Shown piece after piece: positions 16,640 to 25,842 of a stretch of 64,000 bases of DNA. This stretch comes from Streptomyces sp. NA02950. Lineage in GTDB: Bacteria; Actinomycetota; Actinomycetes; Streptomycetales; Streptomycetaceae. A program made the position numbers and the translations under genes. Numbering within the stretch: position 1 is the stretch's first letter; each line of letters begins with the position of its first letter. Where the stretch lies: the NCBI RefSeq assembly GCF_013364155.1, contig NZ_CP054916.1, positions 372,001-436,000 on the forward strand, given 5' to 3'. A model generated the notes under the pieces. That model saw only the letters and a program-made list of their open reading frames with translations. It had not been told where the DNA came from and ran no database searches.

Positions 16640-16748
16640 CGCCGACCGCCCCGGTGGCGCCCTCGGGTGGGTGGTCGATGAGCCGGTACGGCGTCGCGGC
16701 GCGGTCGAGGAGGCGGATCAGGCGCTGATAGGTGTCGTGGCCGGGCAT
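16640..16748 (-). pseudogene. N-terminal remnant of a YbaK/prolyl-tRNA deacylase-like protein
   Basis: From an ATG at 16748 the frame reads QRLIRLLDRAATPYRLIDHP then PEGATGAV, the N-terminus of the YbaK family (Cys-tRNA-Pro editing). Similarity ends after about 35 residues, close to the 3' end of the SUKH-4 gene. Its ATG overlaps the last codons of the EamA transporter, as expected for a former two-gene operon. Confidence 0.6.
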
Positions 16749-17659
16749 GTGTCATTCTCTTTCGTCTCACGGATGGTGGTGCGGTGGGTGCGTTCGATGG
16801 CCTGGCCCCAGTAGGTCCCGGCGACCATCAGCAGCGCGCCGAGGGCGGCGAGGGCGGTGAAGTGTTCGCCGCCGAGGCCGATGCCGAGGGCGGCGGCCCA
16901 CACGGGTTCGGTGCCCAGCAGGAGACTGGCCCTGCTGGCGGAGGTGCGTTGGATGGCCCAGGTCTGGGCGAGGAAGGCGAAGACACTGCAGAACAGGGCG
17001 AGATAGGCCAGTTGACCCCATGTGCCGACGGTGGCATGGGCCAGGGTGGGCAGTCCACCGGCGGCCGGTGCGAGGCACAGCGCCGTCCCGACGACCGTCT
17101 GCATGGACGTCAGCTGGAGCGGACGCAGCGAACGGCCCGCGGTGAGCCGGCCGACAAGCGCCACATGGCCGGCCCTGACCACGGCGGCGGTCAGCATCAG
17201 AGCATCGCCTGTCGCGGGAGCGTGCAGGCCGTGGCTCGAGGTGAGCAGTCCGACCGCTGCGACACATACGCCGGCTGCGAGGAAGAAGCGGGCCGGGACC
17301 CTGCTGCGGCCGCCCGAGCGGTCCAGCAGCGGCGTGATCACAAGGGTCAGGCTGATGAGCAGCCCCGCGTTCGCCGCGCTGGTGTGGGCGACGCCGTACA
17401 CCTCCAGCACCAGGACCGCCGCCTGGGTCACGCCCAGAACCGTCCCGATGCGGATCTCCTCCCGTGTCCAGCGGTCCCGCCGTCGGCGAGCGGTGGCCAG
17501 GACCAGGGGGAGGGTCGCCAGTGCCGAGATCAGGTAGCGCATGAACAGCACCACCAGGACCGGGGCGGCGTCTGTGGCGGTCTTCGCTGCGAGATAGCTG
17601 GAACCCCAGACCAGGGCGATCATCAGGAGGACCACGTCGGTCCGGCGTGCGTGCGGCAT
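16718..17659 (-). CDS. EamA/DMT family transporter
   Basis: Membrane permease of about 313 residues with ten hydrophobic segments in two EamA repeats. LVWGSSYLAAKTATDAAPVL in helix 1 and RTSASRASLLLGTEPVWAA in the second repeat are the family's conserved parts. DMT carriers export amino acids or other metabolites. I start it at the ATG at 17659 (MPHARRTDVVLL); 17695 is an alternative. It is divergent from a LysR gene at 17743, the likely regulator. The last 30 bases overlap the start of the truncated ybaK. Confidence 0.83.
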   Translation of the reverse strand: MPHARRTDVVLLMIALVWGSSYLAAKTATDAAPVLVVLFMRYLISALATLPLVLATARRRRDRWTREEIRIGTVLGVTQAAVLVLEVYGVAHTSAANAGLLISLTLVITPLLDRSGGRSRVPARFFLAAGVCVAAVGLLTSSHGLHAPATGDALMLTAAVVRAGHVALVGRLTAGRSLRPLQLTSMQTVVGTALCLAPAAGGLPTLAHATVGTWGQLAYLALFCSVFAFLAQTWAIQRTSASRASLLLGTEPVWAAALGIGLGGEHFTALAALGALLMVAGTYWGQAIERTHRTTIRETKENDTCPATTPISA

Positions 17660-17742
17660 GCGTCCTACCGTGCCCAGCCAGCACAATGAAGCCAAGTACC
17701 AGCTTCTGAATCTATCCTTTAATGGAGCTACAATGTGAGCCC

Positions 17743-18687
17743 ATGGATGAGAGACAGCTGCGTGTCCTGCGCGAGCTGGGCGAACTGGGCAGCGTGACCG
17801 CCACCGCCGAGGCGCTGATGGTCACCCCCTCGGCGATCTCCCAGCAACTGCGGCTTCTACAGCGCTCGGTGCCCGTTCCCCTCACCGAGCGCGAGGGCCG
17901 GCGGCTGGTGCTCACCCCCGCCGGGCAGGCTCTCGCCGGAGCCGCGATCGAGGTCGAGACCGCCCTGGCACGAGCCCGGCGCAGAGTCGAGGAGTTCCTC
18001 GGCGAAACCGGCGGTCTGGTGTCGGTCGCGGCCTTCCACAGCGCCGCAGCGGCCTTCTGGCCCCACCTGGTGAGCGCCCTGGCGGCCCCCGGCTCCCCGC
18101 AGCTCGCGCTCGCCGACGAGGACGTCGCCCAGAACGACTTCCCGCCCCTGACCCGCGACTACGACATCGTCCTCGCCCACCGCCTCGACCACGCCGCGCC
18201 ATGGCCGCGGACCGTGTCCGCTATCGCCCTGCTGCACGAACCCCTCGACATCGCGCTGCCCGCCGGCCACCCCCTGACCGCCAAACCGCGGCTGACACCC
18301 CGTGACGTGGCCGACGAGCCCTGGATCACCGTCCACGACGGATTCCCGCTGATGGCCACCATCGAGGCCATCGCCGCCGCGGCCGGCCGTCGCCTCCACC
18401 TGGCCCACCGCATCAACGAATTCGCCGTGGTTGCCGAAGTCGTGGCCGCCGGCGGCGGAATCGCCCTGATGCCGCGCTGGACCTCCCGCCCACACCCACA
18501 GGTAACCCTCAGACCACTGACCGGCGTCCACGCACGGCGTCACGTCGACGCACTCCATCGCCCCGAACGCACCACACGCACAGCCGTCCAAACCGTCCTC
18601 ACCCAGCTGCAGATCGCCGCAGCGGCCATCAGCAACCAAGACACCGCAGCAGTGACACCACACGAACAGGCGGCCGGAGAGCGGTGA
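17743..18687 (+). CDS. LysR family transcriptional regulator
   Basis: LTTR of 314 residues beginning MDERQLRVLRELGELGSV; the in-frame ATG 21 bases upstream is less likely. The helix-turn-helix is at residues 14-40 (SVTATAEALMVTPSAISQQL). The effector domain has a C-terminal extension of about 30 polar residues. It is divergent from the EamA exporter with an 83-base spacer that includes an AT-rich stretch (AATCTATCCTTTAATGG near 17709-17726), probably the promoter and operator region. Confidence 0.87.
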   Translation: MDERQLRVLRELGELGSVTATAEALMVTPSAISQQLRLLQRSVPVPLTEREGRRLVLTPAGQALAGAAIEVETALARARRRVEEFLGETGGLVSVAAFHSAAAAFWPHLVSALAAPGSPQLALADEDVAQNDFPPLTRDYDIVLAHRLDHAAPWPRTVSAIALLHEPLDIALPAGHPLTAKPRLTPRDVADEPWITVHDGFPLMATIEAIAAAAGRRLHLAHRINEFAVVAEVVAAGGGIALMPRWTSRPHPQVTLRPLTGVHARRHVDALHRPERTTRTAVQTVLTQLQIAAAAISNQDTAAVTPHEQAAGER

Positions 18688-18970
18688 TGCCGCGCGCGGT
18701 GATTCCCATCACGTGGCAGCCCGCCCCGCCCGTCGGGCAGGCCCAGTGGCGCCGACCGCCACACCGATCCTGATCAGGCTGCCGCTCGGGCTGCTCGCGC
18801 ATCCTGATCAGGCGCCGGCGAACCCAGGCTCGGAGTGGGCTCATCCCGGCCTTCGACCGCCTCGTCGCCACGGCCATGACTGCGGCGGGACACCTCCCGA
18901 TCACGGCCGGGGCTTTGCCGCCGAGGGCGCCGTAGGAGCCCCGCGTGTCCCTTGTCCGGCGTTGCCCTCT

Positions 18971-19140
18971 GTGGGACTCGACCTGATCAACGGCATCCCC
19001 GCACACGTCCTGTTCGTGCGCGTCGTCGTGGTCCTGGCACCCCTCACCGCCCTCGCTCTGACCCTGTGCGCCGCCCTCCCCTCGGTCATGCGCCGGTCCG
19101 GACTCGCACTGCCGACCCTCGCCCTGGTGTCAGCACACTC
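18971..19140 (+). pseudogene. DUF2231 membrane protein, N-terminal remnant
   Basis: From a GTG at 18971 the frame reads LINGIPAHVLFVRVVVVLAP then LTALALTLCAALPSVMRR, the first two helices of DUF2231 membrane proteins. The similarity ends where the convergent pat gene begins, so the gene has lost its 3' half. The 280 bases before it (18688-18970) contain no gene that I can support. Confidence 0.55.
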
Positions 19141-21883
19141 ACCCGCCTTGATTCAGGCCCGGCGCTGCCGTCCGGGCGGCACGCAACCGGCGCAGATAGG
19201 GGTCGTGGGCGTGGCGGGGCAGGATGCGCAGCCGGACATCGAGCGCCACGACGCCGTCGGGGCGGGCCACCACCGGGTTGAGGTCGGCCTCGGCGAGCTG
19301 CGGCAGGTCACAGGCCATGTGGGACAGCCGCAGAAGCAGCTGTTCCAGCCCCTCCAGATCCACCGCCCTGCCGCCCCGATAGCCGAACAGCAGCGGCGCG
19401 CACCGCGGGGAGGTGATGAGGGTGTGCACATCGCGGTCGGTGAGCGGGGCGAGTCTGGCGGCGTGATCGGCGAGGAGGTCAGTGGCGGTGCCGCCGAGGC
19501 CGAAGAGCACCAGAGGGCCGAACACCTCGTCCTGGACGACTCCGGCGAACAACTCGGTGCCACGGTGCGCCATGGGCTGCACCAGTGCCCCGGTCATCCG
19601 ATCGCCGAAACGTTCCCGCAGCTCACGGTAGGCGTGGCGGACCTGGTCCGCGCCCTCGAGGTCCAGCCGCAGCGCACCCTGGTCGCTCTTGTGCACCAGA
19701 CCGGGCCAGTACGCCTTCAGGGCCACCCTCGTGTTTTCGTCGGCGAGGTGCCGGAGGGCCGCCGCGGCAGTGTCCGCGTCCTCGGCCCAGGCCCAGGGCA
19801 GCTGGGGGATGCGGTAGCGGTCGAGCAGGGCGGCGCAGTCACGGGGGTCCAGCCATCCGCCGCCGGGGTGGTGGGTGAGGAATCCCTCCACAGTGGCCGT
19901 GGCCCCGCCGGGGTCGATCCCTGACAGTGGCGGGATGCTGCCTGGCGGTTCGGCACGCCAGCGGGCGTAGCGGATGGCGTGGGCGAGAGCGCGTGCGGTC
20001 GATTGGGGCTCGGCATAGGACGGGACGGCGCCTGCGTCGGCGCTCGGGAGCAGGCGTACGGGGGTCTCCTGGTCGAGGAGGACCGCGGCCACGGGGCGGG
20101 GGCGCGGGCCTGAGGTATGGGTGAGGGCCAGCAGGGGGTCGTCTTCGGTGCCGGTGGCCAGCGCGGTGGGAACCAGCACCACCACCAGAGCGTCGACGGC
20201 TCCATGAGCGGCGAGCCGGTCCACGCAGCCGCGCATTCCATCGGCGGTCACCGCGGCTGTGGTGTCCACAGGATTGGTGGTGGCCGCCCCGGGCGGGAGA
20301 AGCGCCCCGAGCTCCTCGGCCAGGGCCGGGTCGAGGACGGGCACGTTCAGCCCCGCTTCCGTACAGGCGTCGGCGGCGAGCACACCGGCACCTCCGGCAT
20401 TGCTGACCACGGCCACATCGGCTCCCTGGGGCATTGGCTGGGCGTACAGCAGGGCCGCGATGTCGACCAGTTCGGCGATGCTCCGGGTGGCGATGATCCC
20501 GGCCTGGTCGAAGAGCGCTCGGCGGGTCATGGTGGGGGTGGCCGCGGCTGCGGTGTGCGAGGCGGCGGCGCGCCGTCCGGCCTCGGAGCGGCCGGCGTCC
20601 ACGGTGAGGACGGGCATGGTACGGGCGACGCGTCGCGCGGTGCGGGAGAACGCCCGGGGGTTGCCGAAGGACTCCAGGTGGAGCACGCCGAGGCGGGTTC
20701 CCGGGTCGGCCTCCCACCACTGCAGCAAGTCATTGCCGCTGACGTCGTACTTGTCACCGAGAGAGACGAAGCTGGACACACCGATACCGAGGCTGCCGAA
20801 CCGCTCCAGCAGCGCGATACCGACGCCTCCGGACTGCACGGCGACACCGGCACATCCCGGCAGCGGGGGGTGCGCGGCGAATGTGGCGTTCAGGCGCGCC
20901 TCGTCCGCCGTATCGGCGATGCCCAGGCAGTTGGGGCCCACCAGCCGCATCCCGTGGCCTCGGCATGTGGTGAACAGCGCCTCGGCCTGGCCGGCGTCGA
21001 GCCCGGCCGTCAGGACGACCAGCGCCCGCACCCCCCGGACGCCGCACTGTTCGGCAACCTCCGGAACCGCCGCGGCGGGCACAGCGAGTACGGCGAGGTC
21101 CGGTGCCTCGGGCAGCGCCGCCACCGACGGGTGCGCCGGCGTCCCCTCGACGACCGGGGCGTGCGGGTTGACCGCGTACAAGGCTCCGCGGAATCCGCCG
21201 GAACGGAGATTTCCGAGCACGGCACGTCCCACGGATCCGGGGCGGCGGCCCGCCCCGACGACGGCCACCGAACGCGGACGCAGCAGCGGACGCAGGCTGG
21301 CCACATCGGCGATCCGTCCGCGCCGGTCCACCGCCGAGAGATAGCGCTCCTGCTCCTCCAGATGCACGGTGCAACGGACGTCGGTGCCGTCGAAGTGCCG
21401 TGAGGTCGTCAGCCCCAGATCCGCGAAGACCTTCAGGACCGCGTGGTTCTCGGCGAGCGCCTCGGCGGTGAAGGTCGAGATCCCCGCGTCCCGGGCGGCG
21501 TGGACCAGGTGTTCCAGCAGCAGGGTGCCGATGCCCTGGCCGTGGTGGCCCTCGGCGACGGCAAGCGCGATGTCCGCGGAGTTCGGTTCGCCTTCGGACG
21601 GGGGGAGGGCGGTGTATTCGGCCACGCCGACCACGCGCTCGCGCGCCACCGCGACGAGCGCCTGGTACCCGTGGTGGCCGGGCGCGCAGATACGGTCCGC
21701 TGCCGCGCGTGCGTAGCGCGGGCTGATCGCGAAGAACCGCAGGCGCAGATCCTCCGGCGACATCTCCTGGTGCATGCGCAGGACCTCGTCCCGGTCCTGT
21801 GGCCGCGCGGCACGTATCTCGACGGTGGTCCCGTCGGCAAGCAGCGCGTGGACAGTGTCGGGGCGGTGCGCCGTGTCCGTCAT
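19139..21883 (-). CDS. pat: Protein lysine acetyltransferase fusion: GNAT plus ADP-forming acyl-CoA synthetase-like domains (Pat/PatZ type)
   Basis: Large protein of 914 residues. The N-terminal GNAT acetyltransferase spans about residues 15-175 (ALAVAEGHHGQGIGTLLLEH carries the acetyl-CoA loop). Then come the CoA-binding domain (PRSVAVVGAGRRPGSVGRAV near 217), a succinyl-CoA-ligase-like domain (VAVQSGGVGIALLERFG), and a C-terminal ATP-grasp (VALKAYWPGLVHKSDQGALR). The GNAT-first order is the streptomycete arrangement; enteric PatZ has GNAT last. These enzymes acetylate and silence acetyl-CoA synthetase and other targets. The start is supported by GGAGGGAGCCACGG. It overlaps the ppk2 stop by four bases (ATGA), so the two are translationally coupled. 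Confidence 0.88.
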   Translation of the reverse strand: MTDTAHRPDTVHALLADGTTVEIRAARPQDRDEVLRMHQEMSPEDLRLRFFAISPRYARAAADRICAPGHHGYQALVAVARERVVGVAEYTALPPSEGEPNSADIALAVAEGHHGQGIGTLLLEHLVHAARDAGISTFTAEALAENHAVLKVFADLGLTTSRHFDGTDVRCTVHLEEQERYLSAVDRRGRIADVASLRPLLRPRSVAVVGAGRRPGSVGRAVLGNLRSGGFRGALYAVNPHAPVVEGTPAHPSVAALPEAPDLAVLAVPAAAVPEVAEQCGVRGVRALVVLTAGLDAGQAEALFTTCRGHGMRLVGPNCLGIADTADEARLNATFAAHPPLPGCAGVAVQSGGVGIALLERFGSLGIGVSSFVSLGDKYDVSGNDLLQWWEADPGTRLGVLHLESFGNPRAFSRTARRVARTMPVLTVDAGRSEAGRRAAASHTAAAATPTMTRRALFDQAGIIATRSIAELVDIAALLYAQPMPQGADVAVVSNAGGAGVLAADACTEAGLNVPVLDPALAEELGALLPPGAATTNPVDTTAAVTADGMRGCVDRLAAHGAVDALVVVLVPTALATGTEDDPLLALTHTSGPRPRPVAAVLLDQETPVRLLPSADAGAVPSYAEPQSTARALAHAIRYARWRAEPPGSIPPLSGIDPGGATATVEGFLTHHPGGGWLDPRDCAALLDRYRIPQLPWAWAEDADTAAAALRHLADENTRVALKAYWPGLVHKSDQGALRLDLEGADQVRHAYRELRERFGDRMTGALVQPMAHRGTELFAGVVQDEVFGPLVLFGLGGTATDLLADHAARLAPLTDRDVHTLITSPRCAPLLFGYRGGRAVDLEGLEQLLLRLSHMACDLPQLAEADLNPVVARPDGVVALDVRLRILPRHAHDPYLRRLRAARTAAPGLNQGG

Positions 21884-22782
21884 CCGTGGCTCCCTCCGCT
21901 GTCGGATGAGCGGCCCGCCGAGCCGGCCGGCCGGCTCTCCGGCGCCATCAGCGCGGCGGCGTGGTCGGGCACAAAGGTCTGCAGACGGCGCGGCGGCCGC
22001 TCGTAGCCTGTGGGCGGGGGACGGTCCGGGAGCCGGAGGTCCGGCAGGTGGACGTCCCCGTACGGAACGGTCGACAGCAGGTGCGCGATCATGTTGATGC
22101 GGGCCGATCGCTTGTCGTCGCTCTCGACGACGTACCAGGGGGATTCGGGGATGTCGGTGCGCGCGAACATCTCGTCCTTGGCCCGCGAGTACGCCTCCCA
22201 GCGCGTGATCGACTCCAGATCCATCGCCGAGATCTTCCACCGCCGCGTGGGATCGCTCAGCCTGGAGTTGAACCGCTGCTCCTGGACGGTGTCGCTCACG
22301 GAGAACCAGTACTTGCGCAGCAGTATCCCGTCCTCGACCAGCATCCGCTCGAAGACCGGACACTGGTGCAGGAAGCGCTGGTGTTCCTCCCCGCTGCAAA
22401 AGCCCATGACGCGTTCGACGCCGGCCCGGTTGTACCAGCTGCGGTCGAAGAGCACGATCTCGCCCGCGGCGGGGAGCTGCTCGACATAGCGCTGGAAGTA
22501 CCACTGGGTGCGTTCGCGCTCGGTGGGCACCGGAAGAGCGACGATCCGCGCGACGCGCGGGTTGAGCCGCTCGGTGACCCGCTTGATCGCGCCACCCTTG
22601 CCTGCCGCGTCCCGCCCGTCGAAGAGCACCACGAGCCGCTCGCCCTCGGCCCGCACCCACTCCTGGAGCTTCACCAGCTCGATCTGCAGACGGCGCAGCT
22701 CTTTCCGGTACCGGAGCCGGGGCAGAGGGTCGGGCCCGCCCGGCTCCGGGGGCGTACCGTCCCGCGGTGCGCTGTGCGGCAT
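21880..22782 (-). CDS. ppk2: Polyphosphate kinase 2 family protein
   Basis: Polyphosphate:nucleotide phosphotransferase of 300 residues. LFDGRDAAGKGGAIKRVTER is the Walker A region, VLFDRSWYNRAGVERVMGF the Walker B region and RWKISAMDLESITRWEAY the lid. PPK2 uses polyphosphate to phosphorylate NDPs or NMPs and helps maintain NTPs when respiration is limited. Of two possible starts, the ATG at 22782 with AAAGGGAAG upstream is preferred over the TTG at 22797. It sits 33 bases downstream of a USP gene and overlaps pat, giving a USP-ppk2-pat operon. Confidence 0.9.
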   Translation of the reverse strand: MPHSAPRDGTPPEPGGPDPLPRLRYRKELRRLQIELVKLQEWVRAEGERLVVLFDGRDAAGKGGAIKRVTERLNPRVARIVALPVPTERERTQWYFQRYVEQLPAAGEIVLFDRSWYNRAGVERVMGFCSGEEHQRFLHQCPVFERMLVEDGILLRKYWFSVSDTVQEQRFNSRLSDPTRRWKISAMDLESITRWEAYSRAKDEMFARTDIPESPWYVVESDDKRSARINMIAHLLSTVPYGDVHLPDLRLPDRPPPTGYERPPRRLQTFVPDHAAALMAPESRPAGSAGRSSDSGGSHG

Positions 22783-22815
22783 CCGCTTCCCTTTCAACGT
22801 GCGGCCGACCGAGCG

Positions 22816-23685
22816 TCAGTCGTGGGGGACGACCGCGACGGGGCACGCGGCATGGTGAAGCAGGGCGTGCGCCACATGGCCGAGGCGCGGGCTCGTCGCG
22901 GGCCGGTGCGTGTGCCGGCCGACGACCACCAGCCCCGCTCCCGCGGCCGACGTCAGCAGCACCTCCGCGGCGTTGCCCATCCCGACCTGCTCGGCCACCG
23001 GTACCTCCGGGTACTTCTCCCGCCACAGCAGGACCGCCTCCCCCAGCCGCTTCCGCTCAGCGAGCTCGATGCCACCTGCCTCGTCGAGGGCCCGCAGTGA
23101 CGCCGGGCCGTACTCGGACACCCCCGGCAGCTTCCAGGCCCGTACGGCACGCACTCCCGCGCCTCGTGCCGCGGCCGTGCCGAACGCGAACTCGATCGGT
23201 GCGGCCGACTCGGGCGGATCCTGGATGCCCACCACCACATCTCCCCCTGAGGTCCCGGACCTCTGGCCGCTCCTGCGCCGCACCAGCACGACCGGGCGCG
23301 CGGTCCGGCCCAGCACCTGCAGCCCGATGGACCCGAGCAGAAAACCGGCCACGGCACCACGGCCCCGTGAGCCCAGCACCAGCATCTCCGAGTCCGCGCC
23401 ATGGCCCACCAAAGCCGGGACCGCGGTCTCCGACACCAGTTTGGTGGAGACCGCCACGTCCGGGTAACGGGTGGCCAGGTCGGCTTCCGCATCGTCCAGG
23501 ACCTGCTGTGCCCACTCCTTGCGGACCTCGGGAGCCTGAGCGGTCCGAGCCGTCTGCGGCGGCAGCGTCCACGCGTACACCAGACGCAACGGCGTATGAC
23601 GCCACCGCGCCTCCCGCGCCGCCCAGTCGACAGCGTCCAGGCACTCGGGCGATCCGTCCAGGCCTACCGTGATAGGACGTGCCAT
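22816..23685 (-). CDS. Universal stress protein, two Usp domains
   Basis: Tandem USP of 289 residues. Domain 1 starts TVGLDGSPECLDAVDWA and carries the nucleotide-binding end LVLGSRGRGAVAGFLLGSIG (the G-2x-G-9x-G pattern); domain 2 starts VVVGIQDPPESAAPIEFAF and ends VVVGRHTHRPATSPRLG then CPVAVVP. Such ATP-binding proteins accumulate in hypoxia or stasis. The start is supported by CCGGGGAGGTCCG. It is the first gene of the USP-ppk2-pat unit, and a GGCC palindrome lies about 100 bases upstream. Confidence 0.9.
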   Translation of the reverse strand: MARPITVGLDGSPECLDAVDWAAREARWRHTPLRLVYAWTLPPQTARTAQAPEVRKEWAQQVLDDAEADLATRYPDVAVSTKLVSETAVPALVGHGADSEMLVLGSRGRGAVAGFLLGSIGLQVLGRTARPVVLVRRRSGQRSGTSGGDVVVGIQDPPESAAPIEFAFGTAAARGAGVRAVRAWKLPGVSEYGPASLRALDEAGGIELAERKRLGEAVLLWREKYPEVPVAEQVGMGNAAEVLLTSAAGAGLVVVGRHTHRPATSPRLGHVAHALLHHAACPVAVVPHD

Positions 23686-23787
23686 CGGACCTCCCCGGTG
23701 TCCGCTGTGTCGGGCCGCAGCTGCCTCTCCCCCGCAAGTCTCGTGGTGGCAGCCGCGACTACCCAGAGGCCGACGGTCCTCCATCGC

Positions 23788-23799
23788 GGCCATTCGGCC
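23788..23799. promoter_or_regulatory. GGCCATTCGGCC palindrome upstream of a USP operon
   Basis: This is an exact copy of the motif at 25843-25854. It lies about 103 bases upstream of the USP start at 23685. I propose it as a shared stress-regulator box; see the corresponding finding. Confidence 0.4.
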
Positions 23800-23854
23800 C
23801 TGTCCAGCGAGGAACGGCGTACGGCGCCTGGCGTGGTCGTAGGAGGTGGGGTGG

Positions 23855-24010
23855 GTCTCGACAGCGTCAGCACCCGCAGACCCACGGGCCCGAGCAGGAA
23901 GCCGCTCACGGCGCCGCGTCCTGCGAGCCGCGTACCGGTAGCCGCGAGGCCACGCCCTCAGCCACCAGGGCCTCGACGGGTGTCGCGAGGATCTCCAGCA
24001 TCGGTGGCCG
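23855..24010 (-). pseudogene. Universal stress protein remnant with a one-base deletion
   Basis: Minus frame: LEILATPVEALVAEGVASRL leads to a broken GS(R)GRG nucleotide-binding loop. A missing base near 23920 moves the continuation AVSGFLLGPVGLRVL into the next frame. Both the N-terminal part and the second domain are gone. It sits between two intact USPs on the same strand, and probably derives from duplication of one of them. Confidence 0.6.
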
Positions 24011-24099
24011 ATGCCGCGCGGGGCCCACGGGGCACGGCGCCCGGCAAACCCTGTCGTGGGGCCGCCCTGGTGTGCGCGCACGAGGTGTCGTCATCGCGG

Positions 24100-24954
24100 T
24101 CATTCGTGGGGGACGACGGCGACCGGGCAGGCCGCGTGGTGTACGGCCGCCTGTACCACGGGACCGAGGCGGGAGCCGAGGGCAGGCGGGTGTTTTCGCC
24201 GTCCGACCATCAGCAGATCGCAGTCGGCCGCTGCCCGTACGACGGCCTGGGCGGGGCTCTCCGCGCGGATCTCGTCGATGACCCGGACGCGAGGGAACTT
24301 CTCCCGCCACGGCCGCAGAACAGCATCCAGTTCCCCTCGCACATGCTGCTCGAGGTCATGGGCCGCCTCGGCCCCCGCGCCCCGGGCACCGTGGGCCCGG
24401 TCCAGCTTCCTTCCGTGGACGGCATGCAGGGGCACGCCACGCGTGAACGCGGTGACGTACGCGAACTCCAGGAGGTTGTCCTGCGGGCCGTGCAGACTCA
24501 GGCCCACGACCACCCGCCCCCGGCGTTCCTCCACCTGCCGGCCCGCGCGCACCAGTACCACGGGCCGCTCCGCTCGGGTGACGACATGCAGCCCGATGTC
24601 GCCCAGGAAGAAGCTCGCCACCGGGTCCAGCCCCCGCGATCCGAGCACCAGCATCCGGGACCGCGCGGCGGCGTCGAGCAGGGCCTTCTCGGGCTGGTCC
24701 GCCACCAGGTCTTCGGTGATGGTCAGGTCGGGGTGGAGCCGGGCCAGCTCGGCGTGCGCATCGTGCACGATGCGCTTCGCCCAGTAGTTCTGGTCGTCCG
24801 CCGCGGGGCTGTCGGGAGTGGGCGGCGAGAGCAGGATCCAGGCATGTGTCAAGCGCAGGGCCAGCTCCCGCCCCTTCGCCTCGTCGGCGGCCCAGTGCGC
24901 GGCGGTCATGCTCTCGGCCGAGCCGTCGAGCCCCACGGTGACGACTTGTTCCAT
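24100..24954 (-). CDS. Universal stress protein, two Usp domains
   Basis: Tandem USP of 284 residues. It begins MEQVVTVGLDGSAESM; domain 1 ends LVLGSRGLDPVASFFLGDIG and domain 2 ends LMVGRRKHPPALGSRLG then CPVAVVPHE. The ATG at 24954 was chosen over 25032 because of the GAGAGGGGGCA ribosome binding site and the canonical USP N-terminus. It is separated from the preceding CBS gene by 110 bases and is probably transcribed independently. Confidence 0.88.
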   Translation of the reverse strand: MEQVVTVGLDGSAESMTAAHWAADEAKGRELALRLTHAWILLSPPTPDSPAADDQNYWAKRIVHDAHAELARLHPDLTITEDLVADQPEKALLDAAARSRMLVLGSRGLDPVASFFLGDIGLHVVTRAERPVVLVRAGRQVEERRGRVVVGLSLHGPQDNLLEFAYVTAFTRGVPLHAVHGRKLDRAHGARGAGAEAAHDLEQHVRGELDAVLRPWREKFPRVRVIDEIRAESPAQAVVRAAADCDLLMVGRRKHPPALGSRLGPVVQAAVHHAACPVAVVPHE

Positions 24955-25064
24955 GGCAGTGCCCCCTCTCGCGGCCGACCACTCCACGACGGGAGTACCC
25001 CAAAATTGAATGGACCACCACAAATATGCCAACCCGATACCCGGCCGTCCCGGCGGCGCCGGAG

Positions 25065-25739
25065 CTACGCGGCGGCGTCACTCGCGCCGGTGTCATCGGT
25101 TTCGTAGGCGATGTGCTGCGTGACCGAGACCACCCCGTCAACGCCCCGGCACAGCCGCACGAGGACCGGGATCAGGCTCCTGGTCCCGACCGATCCGTCC
25201 AGCGTGACCTCGCCCTCCCGCACGTCGACCGTCACAGCCGAGGGAGCCAGACGCAGGGTCCGTCGCAGCAGATCCCTCTCGATCTCTTCCTGGATCGCCT
25301 CGTCGTGGCGAAGGAAGATCCGCAGCATGTCCCCACGGCTGATGATGCCGAGCAGCTTGTCGGTCTCGTCCACCACGGGCAGCCGCTTGATGTGCCGGGC
25401 CGACATCAGGCGGGCCGCCTCGACGACCGACCACTCAGGACGCGCGCACACCGCAGGCGCCGACATCAGCTCCTCCGCCCTCGCACCCTGCGCCTTCGCG
25501 CGTTCCCACGCCTCCAGGTGCGGGACCGGCAGGCGGCCGGAGGGATCGGTCTGACCGGCCGATTTGCGCAGCAGGTCAGCCTCGGACACCACGCCTACCG
25601 GACGACCGGAAGCATCCACGACCGGCACCGCGGTGACATCGTTCTCCGCAAGGAGCGCGACGATCTCCTTGAACGGCATGTCACGCGGGACCCGGACCAC
25701 CGGGCGCGTCATGAGTTCTCCGACCGTTCTGTGGTGCAT
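25065..25739 (-). CDS. CBS-pair protein with C-terminal BON domain
   Basis: Soluble protein of 224 residues. Two CBS motifs form a nucleotide-sensing Bateman module: VGELMTRPVVRVPRDMPFKE with PVGVVSEADLLRK, and VEAARLMSARHIKRLPVVDE with LLGIISRGDML. A BON domain follows from about residue 150 (SAVTVDVREGEVTLDGSVG), often membrane- or ligand-associated. The ribosome binding site is GAGAGGAG. It is divergent from the DUF1918-nitroreductase gene at 25956. Three further CBS-BON paralogues occur at 27261, 52759 and 54519. Confidence 0.88.
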   Translation of the reverse strand: MHHRTVGELMTRPVVRVPRDMPFKEIVALLAENDVTAVPVVDASGRPVGVVSEADLLRKSAGQTDPSGRLPVPHLEAWERAKAQGARAEELMSAPAVCARPEWSVVEAARLMSARHIKRLPVVDETDKLLGIISRGDMLRIFLRHDEAIQEEIERDLLRRTLRLAPSAVTVDVREGEVTLDGSVGTRSLIPVLVRLCRGVDGVVSVTQHIAYETDDTGASDAAA

Positions 25740-25842
25740 GTCCCGACTCCTCTCGCAGGCTCGCGGTGGGTCGGCCGGTGTTCCCTTGTCGAGCCTGTCA
25801 GCTCGTCCCCGCGGCCGAATGAGCCTCATGGCTCCCTCTCGT

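Noticed and set aside
20117..21403. 428-codon open frame on the plus strand
   Set aside because: Antisense to pat, rich in Gly/Arg/His with no recognisable domain.
21884..23026. Extension of the pat frame to 1295 codons
   Set aside because: The upstream part lies out of frame over ppk2 and USP and has biased, non-protein-like composition; ATG 21883 has a strong ribosome binding site.
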